Numbered from the stretch's first letter, positions 45,475-53,802 are shown. The stretch is DNA of 64,000 nt from an uncultured bacterium (GCA_902777385.1 CACYTP010000010.1:39398-103397), one strand, 5' to 3'. Numbers and translations: made by a program. The notes: a model not told the origin generated them from the letters alone.

Positions 45475-45480
45475 ATTTTA
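45475..45480 (-). promoter_or_regulatory. Extended -10 for a leaderless rsmH mRNA
   Basis: TGCTAAAAT, read leftwards, ends seven bases before the A of the rsmH ATG. The TGn extension can substitute for a -35. Confidence 0.5.
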
Positions 45481-45512
45481 GCATAGACATATTATTTTAT
45501 CTAACATATATA

Positions 45513-45737
45513 TTATGCGTTGATAAGACCTTCTAAACCCTGATGGTCAAGAATTTCCAAGAATTTTGCATAAGTGCAAGTCAAGCCTTCAACTTCGCCT
45601 TCATCTGAAATTTTAATATAATTAGCACGGTTATCAATAGGTTCTTTGTCTTCAAACATTGAAAAATCCGCTTTTGGTGCCGGACTGCTGATGTCATTCA
45701 GATAGTAAAGGTCAATAAAATCAAATTCGTTCTTCAT
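45513..45737 (-). CDS. Small acidic hypothetical protein (74 aa)
   Basis: AAGGAG lies six bases before the ATG. The product is acidic, with no signal or membrane helix. It occupies the place upstream of rsmH where mraZ usually lies, but shows no MraZ (SpoVT/AbrB-like) sequence. Function unknown. Confidence 0.65.
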   Translation of the reverse strand: MKNEFDFIDLYYLNDISSPAPKADFSMFEDKEPIDNRANYIKISDEGEVEGLTCTYAKFLEILDHQGLEGLINA

Positions 45738-45841
45738 AAGATACTCCTTTGCTGAGTTTATTTAATGCGTCTGTTTTCTATTACGTCATGTTTAGATTAA
45801 ACTTTAATTTTTTTTGTAAAATGTATCAAAATGTAACAAAT

Positions 45842-45868
45842 AAAAACTCCCGATTACTCGGGAGCTTT
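45842..45868 (-). terminator. Terminator of the HEAT-like gene
   Basis: The stem CTCCCGA/TCGGGAG, extended by A and T flanks; read leftwards it ends in TTTTTA. Confidence 0.8.
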
Positions 45869-45968
45869 TGCTGTGTGGTCAGGATGTGGCATTCTTCCTA
45901 TTTCCGTCGGAATGTCTGCACCCTTCCCGTTCTTTATTTAAAGAAAGGAATTTAGTATATCTGTGATT

Positions 45969-47129
45969 TTATGCAGCCTGCTGAACTTCTGCTTTTGGTT
46001 GTTCAGGAGTCATTTGTACTTCGTCAGCAATTTGGCTTAATTTTTGCAAAGCTGCGGTTGCTGCATCTCTAACATTTTGATCTTGGTCTTGCTGAGCTAT
46101 TGTGAATACTGTTTCTAAATCTTTTTTGTAGCTTGGATCCTGAATATAACTCAATGATTCGATTGCTGAAGTTCTAACCATTGGGTTTGGATTTCCTTTA
46201 AGTTGTTCCACAATAGTTACGGCTCCCGGTAATTCAGTTAAAGGTACTGTTGCATTTGTAAGTTTTTGAACTTCCTTACCATATAATTTTTGCATTATAG
46301 CAGCTGTGAACATTGCATAACTCTTGTTTCTTTCAGCTTTTTCTTTAGGAGTGATTGTTTCTTCTAAAGCTTTTGCTTTTTCTTCATCGCTTAGTTGTGC
46401 ATTTGCTGAAATATTCTGTCTTTGAGCCTGAACTTCAGCAGACGGTCCTTCTAATGCTGAGGTGTCAGCTGTGATAATGTTTGTCAAAGCATCGACGATT
46501 TTTGTATCAAGTAATTCGGTAGCTTTTTCAGGTTCTTGATCAACCATATCTGCTATACTTTCCATCGCTGCTGCCTGTACATCATAGTCTGAGTTTGTAA
46601 GTTTTGCTATGAACTCGTTTAAGTCAACTTGCGGCTTAATCTCTTCTGGTTCAGCAATTTCAACAGGTTTTCCTTCTGCTACCGGAGCTTCTTCTTTTAC
46701 TTCCGGTTGTGGTTTTGATTCTTTAATTGCAACTTCTTTTGCTGCCGGTGCTTCTGTTACTACAGGTGCCGGTGGAACTACTGTAGGTTGAAGCGGAATT
46801 TCTTTTGCAACCGGTTCCGGTTTAACTTCAACTGCTGCAGGTGCTTGAGGCTTTTGTTCTACAACCGGAGGAACTACTACAGGTTGTTGAGCCGGTGCCT
46901 GAGGTGCAATTTCAGGTACATTTACCTGAGGTGGCATGTAATATGGCTGAACCGGTGCCTGTGGATAGTTGTAAATAGGCATTGTCGGTGCTTCATATTG
47001 CGGTGCCGGATTTTGTACCGGTTGTTGATTTGGCACATTTACCATCGGATTGTGAATGTCAATTTTTACTGCATTGTAGCTTGGCTGCTGTGCCTGTGGG
47101 TAATTGGGTAAATTTGGAATTTGCATCAT
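45969..47129 (-). CDS. Pro/Gln-rich protein with C-terminal HEAT-like repeats (386 aa)
   Basis: Residues 1-175 are disordered and rich in Pro, Gln, Val and Ala. The rest is helical with HEAT-like units, for example DYDVQAAAMESIADMVDQEP, NPMVRTSAIESLSYIQDPSY and DQNVRDAATAALQKLSQIAD. Such repeats mediate protein contacts. There is no signal peptide or membrane segment. I place the start at the ATG at 47129 behind AAAGGA; a TTG 18 bases earlier is less likely. No specific function can be given. Confidence 0.75.
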   Translation of the reverse strand: MMQIPNLPNYPQAQQPSYNAVKIDIHNPMVNVPNQQPVQNPAPQYEAPTMPIYNYPQAPVQPYYMPPQVNVPEIAPQAPAQQPVVVPPVVEQKPQAPAAVEVKPEPVAKEIPLQPTVVPPAPVVTEAPAAKEVAIKESKPQPEVKEEAPVAEGKPVEIAEPEEIKPQVDLNEFIAKLTNSDYDVQAAAMESIADMVDQEPEKATELLDTKIVDALTNIITADTSALEGPSAEVQAQRQNISANAQLSDEEKAKALEETITPKEKAERNKSYAMFTAAIMQKLYGKEVQKLTNATVPLTELPGAVTIVEQLKGNPNPMVRTSAIESLSYIQDPSYKKDLETVFTIAQQDQDQNVRDAATAALQKLSQIADEVQMTPEQPKAEVQQAA

Positions 47130-47283
47130 TTTATCGTTTCCTTTCAATAAATAAATTAATCTATTCCTATTCTACCTGTTAAATACTCCTCAAGAAATTT
47201 AATTGCTATAAATTTCTCATGTTTTAACAAAACTTAACAAACTAATTTTAAAAACAGCTTATAAAGCCTGTAATTACCCGATT

Positions 47284-47312
47284 TTGAGATTTAAAATATT
47301 TTGTGTTATAAT
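47284..47312 (+). promoter_or_regulatory. Promoter of the transketolase-ftsEX unit
   Basis: TTGAGA (47284-47289), a 17-bp spacer and TATAAT (47307-47312), about 49 bases before the transketolase ATG. Confidence 0.75.
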
Positions 47313-47360
47313 CAGGTAGTTAACAGATTAGGTTGTATTTGAGAAGGGTGCTATATAAAA

Positions 47361-48323
47361 ATGTACGGTACTTTAAAAGAAAAAAAATCGATAAGGAGTG
47401 CATTTGGAAAGGCTTTACAGGATGTAGGCAGAGAAAATCCAAATGTTGTTGTACTTGATGCGGATTTGGCATGCTCAACTCAGACTGCTATGTTTGGAAA
47501 AGAGTTTCCTGACAGGTTCTTTGATATGGGTATTGCTGAACAGGATATGGTAGCGGTTGCTGCAGGATTGGCATCTTCCGGAAAAACTGTTTTTGCTGCA
47601 TCTTTTGCTATGTTTGCAACGGGAAGAACTTACGATCAGATTAGGAATTCTATATGTTATTCCGGATTTGATGTAAAAATAATTGGAACTCATGGCGGCG
47701 TAACCGTAGGAGAAGATGGGGCAAGTCATCAGGCTTTGGAAGATATTTCATTAATGAGAGGAATTCCTAACATGTCAGTTCTTGTGCCGGCAGATTGCAG
47801 AGAATGTGAGCAAATCATAAAGTTTGCGGCTAATAATAACGGTCCGATGTATATTCGTATTCCAAGAACAAATGTATATGACATCTTTGATGAAAGTTAC
47901 GAATTTGATTTTACGAAGGTAAATGTAATACAGGAAGGTACGGATGTTACTGTAATTACCAACGGAGAGACGCTTGCAGAAGTTATATTGGCTGCTAATC
48001 AGTTAGAAAAAGAGGGATACTCTATTCAAATTTTACATGCTCCGGTAGTTAAGCCGCTTGACGATTCAACGATAATTGAAAAAGCAAAACAAACAAAGTT
48101 TGTTATAACTGTTGAAAATCATTCAATAATTGGCGGATTGGGAAGTGCTGTTTGTGAATTGCTTTCTTGTTATTATCCTATGCCTGTGGTAAGGTTTGGG
48201 GTGAACGATACTTTTGGAGAAAGCGGCAAAAGTGAAGAGTTGCTCGACTATTACGGGCTAAGTGCCGAAAAGTTGGCAAAAAATATAAAGAAACAAATAG
48301 ACAGATTCAGATTAGTAAAATAA
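47361..48323 (+). CDS. Transketolase C-terminal subunit
   Basis: This 320-aa protein covers the pyrimidine-binding and C-terminal domains of transketolase: KKSIRSAFGKALQDVGRENP, FFDMGIAEQDMVAVAAGLAS with the catalytic Glu, THGGVTVGEDGASHQALEDI, then the C-terminal domain from about residue 190. In many bacteria the enzyme is split and the pyrophosphate-binding N-terminal half lies directly upstream. Here the upstream gene is the unrelated HEAT-like protein on the other strand, so the partner must lie elsewhere. GAAGGG precedes the ATG. ftsE follows 25 bp on. Confidence 0.93.
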   Translation: MYGTLKEKKSIRSAFGKALQDVGRENPNVVVLDADLACSTQTAMFGKEFPDRFFDMGIAEQDMVAVAAGLASSGKTVFAASFAMFATGRTYDQIRNSICYSGFDVKIIGTHGGVTVGEDGASHQALEDISLMRGIPNMSVLVPADCRECEQIIKFAANNNGPMYIRIPRTNVYDIFDESYEFDFTKVNVIQEGTDVTVITNGETLAEVILAANQLEKEGYSIQILHAPVVKPLDDSTIIEKAKQTKFVITVENHSIIGGLGSAVCELLSCYYPMPVVRFGVNDTFGESGKSEELLDYYGLSAEKLAKNIKKQIDRFRLVK

Positions 48324-48348
48324 ATTTCAATATTGAGGTTATTATACA

Positions 48349-49026
48349 ATGATTCAATTCAGATCGGTTACAAAAAAATTTAAGAATGGCAATTACGCAT
48401 TGAAAAATGTCAATTTAGACATAATGCCGGGCGAGTTTGTTTTTGTTGTAGGTGCATCAGGTGCAGGCAAATCCACTCTTATGAAGCTTTTGTACCATGA
48501 AGAATGTCCGACAAGCGGTACAGTTACTATTGGCGGAATTAATATAGCAAATCTCTCAAACGACAAAATTCCGAGTCTTAGAAGATGTATGGGAATTGTA
48601 TTTCAGGATTATAAATTACTGCAAAATATGAGTATTTATGACAATGTAGCGTATGTTATCCGTACTTTGGGAATAAGCACAAAAAAAATCCATGAAAGAG
48701 TTATGGGAGCATTAACAATTGTAGGTCTTGCTCACAAAATTCATGCCACACCTGCGGAGTTGTCAGGCGGAGAACAGCAGAGAGTTGGTATTGCAAGAGC
48801 CATGGTAAACGGACCGCCTCTATTGATTGCTGATGAACCTACAGGGAATTTAGACCCTAAGAATTCATTAGAAATTATGCAAATTCTTGAACAGATAAAT
48901 CAACGTGGTATTACTGTTATCGTTTCTACTCACGATAACGCTATGGTTGATTACTTTAGAAAGCGTGTAATAACTCTTGATAAAGGCGAAGTTGTAAGAG
49001 ATATTCAAGCAGGTACATATGACTAA
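48349..49026 (+). CDS. ftsE: Cell division ATP-binding protein FtsE
   Basis: FtsE is the ABC ATPase that with FtsX activates septal peptidoglycan hydrolases. The 225-aa protein has Walker A GASGAGKST, Q-loop FQDYKLLQNMSIYDNVAY, signature LSGGEQQRVGIARAM, and Walker B LLIADEPTGNLDP. GAGG lies ten bases before the ATG. Its end overlaps ftsX by eight bases. Confidence 0.96.
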   Translation: MIQFRSVTKKFKNGNYALKNVNLDIMPGEFVFVVGASGAGKSTLMKLLYHEECPTSGTVTIGGINIANLSNDKIPSLRRCMGIVFQDYKLLQNMSIYDNVAYVIRTLGISTKKIHERVMGALTIVGLAHKIHATPAELSGGEQQRVGIARAMVNGPPLLIADEPTGNLDPKNSLEIMQILEQINQRGITVIVSTHDNAMVDYFRKRVITLDKGEVVRDIQAGTYD

Positions 49027-49921
49027 ACAGAAAATAAAAAAAGAAGTAAAAAAACATATTCCAAAGGATTGGCTGTGCGAATTAAGAATTTTGTACAGGC
49101 TTACGATGGAGACGTGTAACGATATTAGAAGAACAGGCATTGTTAATCTTGTTATTATAACTACGATTGCGGCTATTCTTACAATATTTGGAGCATTTTT
49201 CCGCTCGGCAATGACGATTTCCTCATTTGCCCATGAACTTGGAAATGTTCTTGAGATTTCTGTTTACTTGAAAAATGGTTCAGATGCCAACTTAGTAAAA
49301 AATAAAGTCGGAGAGTTTGAGCATGTTGAAAGTGTTAAAATCGTCCCAAAAGCTCAGTCTTGGAATGATTTAAAACGTGAAATGAAATTGCCGGACGTTG
49401 AAAATCCTTTGCCTGATACTTTGCATGTAAAAGTTGATCGTCCGGAAAATATTAACGGCGTATTTAATAAGATTAAGACGTTAAAGTCTGTTGAAGATAT
49501 GAGTTATGCTCAGGCTTTGGCTAAAAAGATACAGATGTTAAACCATGTTGTTAATTCAATAACTATCCTTGTTGTTATTATATTAGGAATTCTTACTATT
49601 ACTATTATTAACAATACTATCCAACTTGTAATTCAGGCAAGAAAAGAAGAAATTGAAATTATGAGATTGATGGGTGTTAGTAATTGGTATATAAGATTTC
49701 CGTTATTAATGCAGGGTGCTTTTTATGGCTTTGTAGGTTCAATAGTGGCATTTGTTCCGTTGCATTTTGTTGAAAGCTGGCTGTTAAAAGCACATCAGTT
49801 CTTTATGGTTCCGGCCCCATTGTACGCTCAGACAATTGTTGCTTTGACTATGTTTGTTATGGGTATTGCTTTTGGTTCAGGCGGAAGTATATTGTGTATT
49901 AAAAAACATTTGCAAGTGTAA
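49019..49921 (+). CDS. ftsX: Cell division membrane protein FtsX
   Basis: The 300-aa partner of FtsE has a cytoplasmic N-terminus, a first membrane helix (about residues 40-65), an extracytoplasmic domain (EISVYLKNGSDANLVKNKVG onward) and three C-terminal helices with the FtsX motif EEIEIMRLMGVSNWYIRFPL. The amidase AmiC further along (58657) is a plausible downstream target because FtsEX controls amidases through adaptors; no EnvC-type adaptor is seen. Confidence 0.95.
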   Translation: MTKQKIKKEVKKHIPKDWLCELRILYRLTMETCNDIRRTGIVNLVIITTIAAILTIFGAFFRSAMTISSFAHELGNVLEISVYLKNGSDANLVKNKVGEFEHVESVKIVPKAQSWNDLKREMKLPDVENPLPDTLHVKVDRPENINGVFNKIKTLKSVEDMSYAQALAKKIQMLNHVVNSITILVVIILGILTITIINNTIQLVIQARKEEIEIMRLMGVSNWYIRFPLLMQGAFYGFVGSIVAFVPLHFVESWLLKAHQFFMVPAPLYAQTIVALTMFVMGIAFGSGGSILCIKKHLQV

Positions 49922-49924
49922 GAT

Positions 49925-51169
49925 ATGAATACGATTATATTAATTACAAATCTCGATGAAATTAAACAAAAAATTCAGGATAATCTTGTATTGTTAAGAA
50001 GTACGGACAAGCTTCTTGCGGTTAATTATGACAATGCACCGGATGTATTGTTTGAGAAACGTCCGGATATAATTATTATTCATGAAAATGAAAACAGAGA
50101 TAAAACTTTCGGGATAATCAAATATCTTAAAGAGAAGAGAATATTTCAAAATACCAATATAATTCTGTTGGTTAATGAATATGACAGAAATTTTATTTTG
50201 TCCGCTTATGATGAGGGTATTGATGATTATTTAATTGCGTCGGCTGAACCTTCAGAAATTTTAATCAGGGTTATAAACAGCATAAAAAAATCCGATTTAA
50301 AGACTAAGGTAAGAAGTTTGTCAATGAGTCTTGAGGCATACGGAATTTTAGATATAAACACAGGATTTTATAACCAAAAATACGAGGCAGACGTTTTTAA
50401 TGTTTTGTTATCTAATGCAAAGTCCAAACTTTATTCTTATATGATTATATCCCTTGATGAGCAAGGGAAAAAAGAGATTCAGGGTGAAAGAATTATAAGG
50501 GCAATCAAAAAATCCGTTAGGAGCTGTGATTTTGTTTCAATGTATTCTGCTTCAAAGTTTGGATTGCTGCTGCAGACAAATGTCGATGGTGCTGTTGAAG
50601 TGTACAGAAAAATTAAATCAGAGTTAGATAATAATCCGTCTGTAAAGGCAGGAATTGCTACATACGATGGCAAGAAATTCGAAGAAATTAAGAAAAAAGC
50701 TTCCAGTTCTTTGAATAACGCTTTGTTAAAAGATGTTGAGTATGTGGTTTATTCTTCCGAAGATAATGTGCAGGATGACTGGCTGCAGGAGCCTGTTAAG
50801 TCCGATAAAACATATAAATTTTTTAAAAAGGCTTTTTCAAATAAAATTGAGAATGTAATTGCACCGATTTTTTATCGTGTACAGAAAACTTACGAAGAAA
50901 AAATCGGTGATGCGAAAATTGAACAATTTACAGATGAAGAGCAGAGTGTTTTCAGAATAATACTCGGGCAAAGAGAAAGTCGTTTAACCATGATGTATCC
51001 GGGTTATTCAAAGTTAGTTGTTTATATTACGCATTCAGGTTTCGATTCTCCGGAAAACAGGGAAATTATCGTTCCTTTGAATATGGTTAGTCAGGAAAAA
51101 ATTGACGAAATTTTAGAGGGATTTATAAACGAATTTATAGGGATATATAGGCATATTTATACAGAATAA
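49925..51169 (+). CDS. Degenerate receiver-GGDEF protein next to ftsEX
   Basis: Residues 1-120 have the receiver fold (ITNLDEIKQKIQDNL; RPDIIIIHENEN), but the phosphorylated Asp is replaced by His-Glu. Residues about 135-265 follow the GGDEF pattern (GILDINTGFYNQKYEADVFN, IISLDEQGKKEIQGERIIRA, CDFVSMY), yet the GGDEF loop itself reads ASKFG, so it cannot make c-di-GMP. The C-terminal 150 residues form a further helical domain of unknown type. The ATG is three bases after the ftsX stop, so it is part of the ftsE-ftsX operon. A regulatory or scaffolding role in division is inference. Confidence 0.8.
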   Translation: MNTIILITNLDEIKQKIQDNLVLLRSTDKLLAVNYDNAPDVLFEKRPDIIIIHENENRDKTFGIIKYLKEKRIFQNTNIILLVNEYDRNFILSAYDEGIDDYLIASAEPSEILIRVINSIKKSDLKTKVRSLSMSLEAYGILDINTGFYNQKYEADVFNVLLSNAKSKLYSYMIISLDEQGKKEIQGERIIRAIKKSVRSCDFVSMYSASKFGLLLQTNVDGAVEVYRKIKSELDNNPSVKAGIATYDGKKFEEIKKKASSSLNNALLKDVEYVVYSSEDNVQDDWLQEPVKSDKTYKFFKKAFSNKIENVIAPIFYRVQKTYEEKIGDAKIEQFTDEEQSVFRIILGQRESRLTMMYPGYSKLVVYITHSGFDSPENREIIVPLNMVSQEKIDEILEGFINEFIGIYRHIYTE

Positions 51170-51181
51170 GGGGTTTACACA

Positions 51182-51727
51182 ATGAAAATGGCTGATGAAA
51201 ACAGTAGTTTACTTTTGATTATTGATATACAGGAGAAGCTTGTAGCGGCATTGGAAAAAGATACTGTGGTACTGAAAGCCGCAAAGCTTACCAAGGCTGC
51301 AAATATATTGAATATTCCTGCTATTGTCAGTGAGCAGTACCCGAAAGGCTTGGGACGTACGGTATCTGCTATTTCAGAGAACTTGCCGATAAATTATTGT
51401 AAATTTGAAAAAACGAATTTTTCACTGGTAAAAGAAGAAGGATTTTTGGATAAATTAAAATCTTACGGGAGAAATCAGATAATTTTATGCGGTATAGAAA
51501 CTCATATTTGCGTGCATCAAACTGCTGCGGATTTAATTGATGCAGGGTTTGACGTTATAGTAGTTAAAGATGCGTGTGCAAGCCGTAATAAATATGAGTT
51601 CAAACAGGGAATAGAAGCAATGCAAGCAAACGGTGCAAAAATTTCTTGTTTGGAAATTTTACTTTTTGAATGGTTAAAATCCTCAAAACATCCTAAATTT
51701 AAAGAAATTCAGACATTGATAAAGTAA
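51182..51727 (+). CDS. Isochorismatase-family cysteine hydrolase
   Basis: The 181-aa protein has the isochorismatase/nicotinamidase-like fold: LLIIDIQEKLVAAL with the catalytic Asp, SEQYPKGLGRT, KFEKTNFS with the Lys, and the Cys motif LCGIETHICVHQTA. Substrate is unknown; family members hydrolyse amides such as nicotinamide or ureidoglycolate-type compounds. AAGGGG precedes the ATG. It follows the degenerate GGDEF gene by 12 bp and ends that unit. Confidence 0.9.
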   Translation: MKMADENSSLLLIIDIQEKLVAALEKDTVVLKAAKLTKAANILNIPAIVSEQYPKGLGRTVSAISENLPINYCKFEKTNFSLVKEEGFLDKLKSYGRNQIILCGIETHICVHQTAADLIDAGFDVIVVKDACASRNKYEFKQGIEAMQANGAKISCLEILLFEWLKSSKHPKFKEIQTLIK

Positions 51728-51750
51728 TAGTTCTAAATCTGCACAAAGGG

Positions 51751-51778
51751 TTGCAAAATATAGAAAATAGTTTATAAT
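51751..51778 (+). promoter_or_regulatory. Cassette promoter, copy 1
   Basis: TTGCAA (51751-51756), a 16-bp spacer and TATAAT (51773-51778). Copy 2 at 63596-63623 has the same elements and spacing with a diverged spacer. Confidence 0.8.
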
Positions 51779-51810
51779 GATAATGTATAAAAACCACGGA
51801 GGATATTATC

Positions 51811-51855
51811 ATGATTGGATTTAAGTATAGGGGGGGGGGTAAAATCCTCTCGTAG
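51811..51855 (+). other. Leader ORF with 10-G tract, cassette copy 1
   Basis: ACGGAGG lies eight bases before an ATG. The assembled frame is MIGFKYRGGGKILS and then stop. Ten G (51830-51839) occupy codons 7-10. With one G fewer the frame opens for about 43 codons and stops at 51940; with one more it ends at once in TAA. The in-frame continuation into the prepilin is blocked in every G-tract length in this copy. Confidence 0.7.
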
Positions 51856-51897
51856 TAAGGGCTTACAAGATTTTGTTATGCGTCATCCTAAAGATAG

Positions 51898-52082
51898 CAT
51901 GTCATTGCGAGGAGCCGAAAGCTCGGCGCTTATTAAGTGATGTTGAAAATTTTGATGATAAACCAGTTAATTCTGCATCTAAAAAGTTTGAACAAGTTTC
52001 AAATAATGTAAATTTAAAAACAGTCGAAAAAACGGCTGGATTGCCACGGTCGCAAGGCTACTTGCTCCCTCGCAATGACATG
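51898..52082. repeat. Element bounded by CATGTCATTGCGAGG inverted arms
   Basis: The left arm CATGTCATTGCGAGGAGC (51898-51915) and right arm GCTCCCTCGCAATGACATG (52064-52082) are near-perfect inverted repeats. This is the widespread GTCATTGCGAGG...AGCAATCCAG repeat type (GGCTGGATTGCC at 52034 is its usual inner end, inverted). Between them lies a segment of about 95 bp, 95% identical to the end of the window. Confidence 0.8.
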
Positions 52083-52817
52083 ATGAAGAAGGTTGCATTT
52101 ACTCTCGCAGAAGTTTTGATAACCCTCGGTATAATCGGTGTTGTTGCAGCGATGACATTACCTGCATTAATAACTAATTACAAAGAAAAACAAACCGTAT
52201 CTCAATTAAAAAAATTTTATTCAACCTTGTCACAAGCCTGGCTGATGATGGAAAACGAATACGGTTCAATGGATGAGTGGGGAATGTCAAATACAAATAC
52301 GGGACAAACAGACCCTGAAACCGGAGAAAGAATACTGGATCCTAGTGCACAATTGTTGATAGCTGAAAGATTAAAACCATATTTAAAAATCGGACGAGAA
52401 TGCGTAGCCGGAGAAATTTGTTATAACAGAAAAACTTCAGACTTATTCACTGAGACGTCTTTCACAGAACCAAAACCATTAAGCGAAGATTCAGCAAAGA
52501 GTCAATTTTTCCTCAGTGATGGAACTTATGTAAATATAGGATATTATAGTAAAGGTTTAAATAAAGTAGATATAAGTTGTAGCTTGCAAGGCAGAAATGT
52601 CGTATTGGGGAAAAATAGATTTTATTTCCAAGGTATGAAAAATAGAGTTGTTCCTGAAGGATTACCCGACTTTGTAAACTTAAAACCTTTTGACAATAAT
52701 TGTAATGCACAAAGTGGAAGGGGATGTACAGCTTGGGTTATATACAAGGGAAATATGGACTATTTACATTGCAGAGATAAGCTTTCCTGGACAGGCAAAA
52801 GCTCCTGCAAAGACTAG
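52080..52817 (+). CDS. Type IV pilin/pseudopilin-like protein
   Basis: From the ATG pair at 52080/52083 the product is 245 aa. It begins MMKKVAFTLAEVLITLGIIG, a class III signal peptide with likely PilD cleavage before Phe and a hydrophobic helix with the conserved Glu at +5. The C-terminal domain is soluble with seven Cys. Neither ATG has a ribosome binding site, and the right arm of the repeat ends at the first ATG. The same frame stays open upstream to 51873 without another ATG or GTG. PilT (38118) could act on pili containing it. A terminator follows. Confidence 0.85.
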   Translation: MMKKVAFTLAEVLITLGIIGVVAAMTLPALITNYKEKQTVSQLKKFYSTLSQAWLMMENEYGSMDEWGMSNTNTGQTDPETGERILDPSAQLLIAERLKPYLKIGRECVAGEICYNRKTSDLFTETSFTEPKPLSEDSAKSQFFLSDGTYVNIGYYSKGLNKVDISCSLQGRNVVLGKNRFYFQGMKNRVVPEGLPDFVNLKPFDNNCNAQSGRGCTAWVIYKGNMDYLHCRDKLSWTGKSSCKD

Positions 52818-52842
52818 TTTTGTAGGTTGTAGCAGGTAGGAT

Positions 52843-52874
52843 GGGTTGAATGTTTTTATTCAACCCGTATTTTT
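52843..52874 (+). terminator. Terminator between the prepilin and ribF
   Basis: The 9-bp stem GGGTTGAAT/ATTCAACCC followed by GTATTTTT; probably works in both directions. Confidence 0.85.
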
Positions 52875-52890
52875 ATTGTTCCGAATGAAT

Positions 52891-53790
52891 TTAATATGTA
52901 GCCAATGCTAAATCTTTTTTTATTTGTGCTTTTAATTCATCAAGAGAATTAAATTTTTGTTCATCTCTGATTTTTGCGATGAATTCTATGCGGATAGTTT
53001 CGCCGTATATATCTTCATCAAAATCAAGTATATGTGTTTCCAGAGTAGCAATGTGTGTATCCGATACGGTCGGTCTTATGCCGAAATTTGTCATTCCTTT
53101 GTATTTTTTGTTATGAACAAATACATTAACGGAATATACTCCGTATGGCAGGTCTATCAATTCAGGCGGATAAATAATATTTGCAGTTCGAAATCCTATC
53201 GTTCTGCCTAACTTTTGACCTTCAACCACAATCCCTGTGATAGGAAAGTTGTAGCCAAGCATTCCGTTGGCTTTTTGAATATTTCCCTGAGAAAGTAATT
53301 TCCTTATGTTTGTGCTGCTGATTGTTTCACCTTCAAACAATTCAGCATTCTGCATAAAATATTTGTAATTGTATTTGTCAGCCATAACGCCAAGCAGTGT
53401 AGTGTTTCCTGTTTTGTCCAGTCCGAAATTATGATTAAATCCTGTTGTAATTGCTATTGGTGAAAAATATTTGACAAGCACATCTTTTATGTATTCTTCC
53501 CCTGTTAATTTTGAAATCTTTTCAAAGTCAAGTTCATATAAATAGTCAATACCAAGTTCTTCAATTTTGTTTCTCCGTTCATCACGGGTTAAAATATATT
53601 TTGGACAAACACCCCAAAAATAGCAGCAAGGATGATCCTTAAAAGTTATTACTGCTGATTTTGCGTTATTCTGTCGTGCTGCATTAACAGCCTGATTTAT
53701 TACCGAGCGGTGTCCCAAGTGAACCCCGTCAAAATATCCGAGGGCAAGTGATAAATTTTTATTCTCATTTAAATCGGAAAAGATTTTCAT
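52891..53790 (-). CDS. ribF: Bifunctional riboflavin kinase/FAD synthetase
   Basis: RibF makes FMN from riboflavin and then FAD. The 299-aa protein has the N-terminal nucleotidyltransferase (LALGYFDGVHLGHRSVINQA; TTGFNHNFG; SSTNIRKLLSQGNI) and the C-terminal kinase (GRTIGFRTANIIYPPELIDL with the PTAN-like segment; YKGMTNFGIRPTV; LETHILDFDEDIYG). The ATG at 53790 gives this length. It has no ribosome site; TATAAT lies at -12 to -7. An in-frame ATG at 53892 would overlap rpiB and is rejected. Confidence 0.96.
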   Translation of the reverse strand: MKIFSDLNENKNLSLALGYFDGVHLGHRSVINQAVNAARQNNAKSAVITFKDHPCCYFWGVCPKYILTRDERRNKIEELGIDYLYELDFEKISKLTGEEYIKDVLVKYFSPIAITTGFNHNFGLDKTGNTTLLGVMADKYNYKYFMQNAELFEGETISSTNIRKLLSQGNIQKANGMLGYNFPITGIVVEGQKLGRTIGFRTANIIYPPELIDLPYGVYSVNVFVHNKKYKGMTNFGIRPTVSDTHIATLETHILDFDEDIYGETIRIEFIAKIRDEQKFNSLDELKAQIKKDLALATY

Positions 53791-53796
53791 AATATA

Positions 53797-53802
53797 ATTA
53801 TA
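53797..53802 (-). promoter_or_regulatory. -10 element for a leaderless ribF mRNA
   Basis: TATAAT, read leftwards, at -12 to -7 from the A of the ribF ATG. The divergent rpiB promoter lies in the same 75-bp gap (TATAAT at 53838-53843). Confidence 0.5.

Noticed and set aside
51873..52079. Upstream extension of the prepilin from a TTG at 51873
   Set aside because: The added residues (CHCEEPKARR and onward) are repeat-encoded, and the TTG has no ribosome site. The ATG pair at 52080 fits the prepilin signal better.
51898..52082. Insertion sequence or transposon
   Set aside because: Inverted arms are present, but there is no transposase and no target-site duplication that I can see; it fits a small palindromic repeat.
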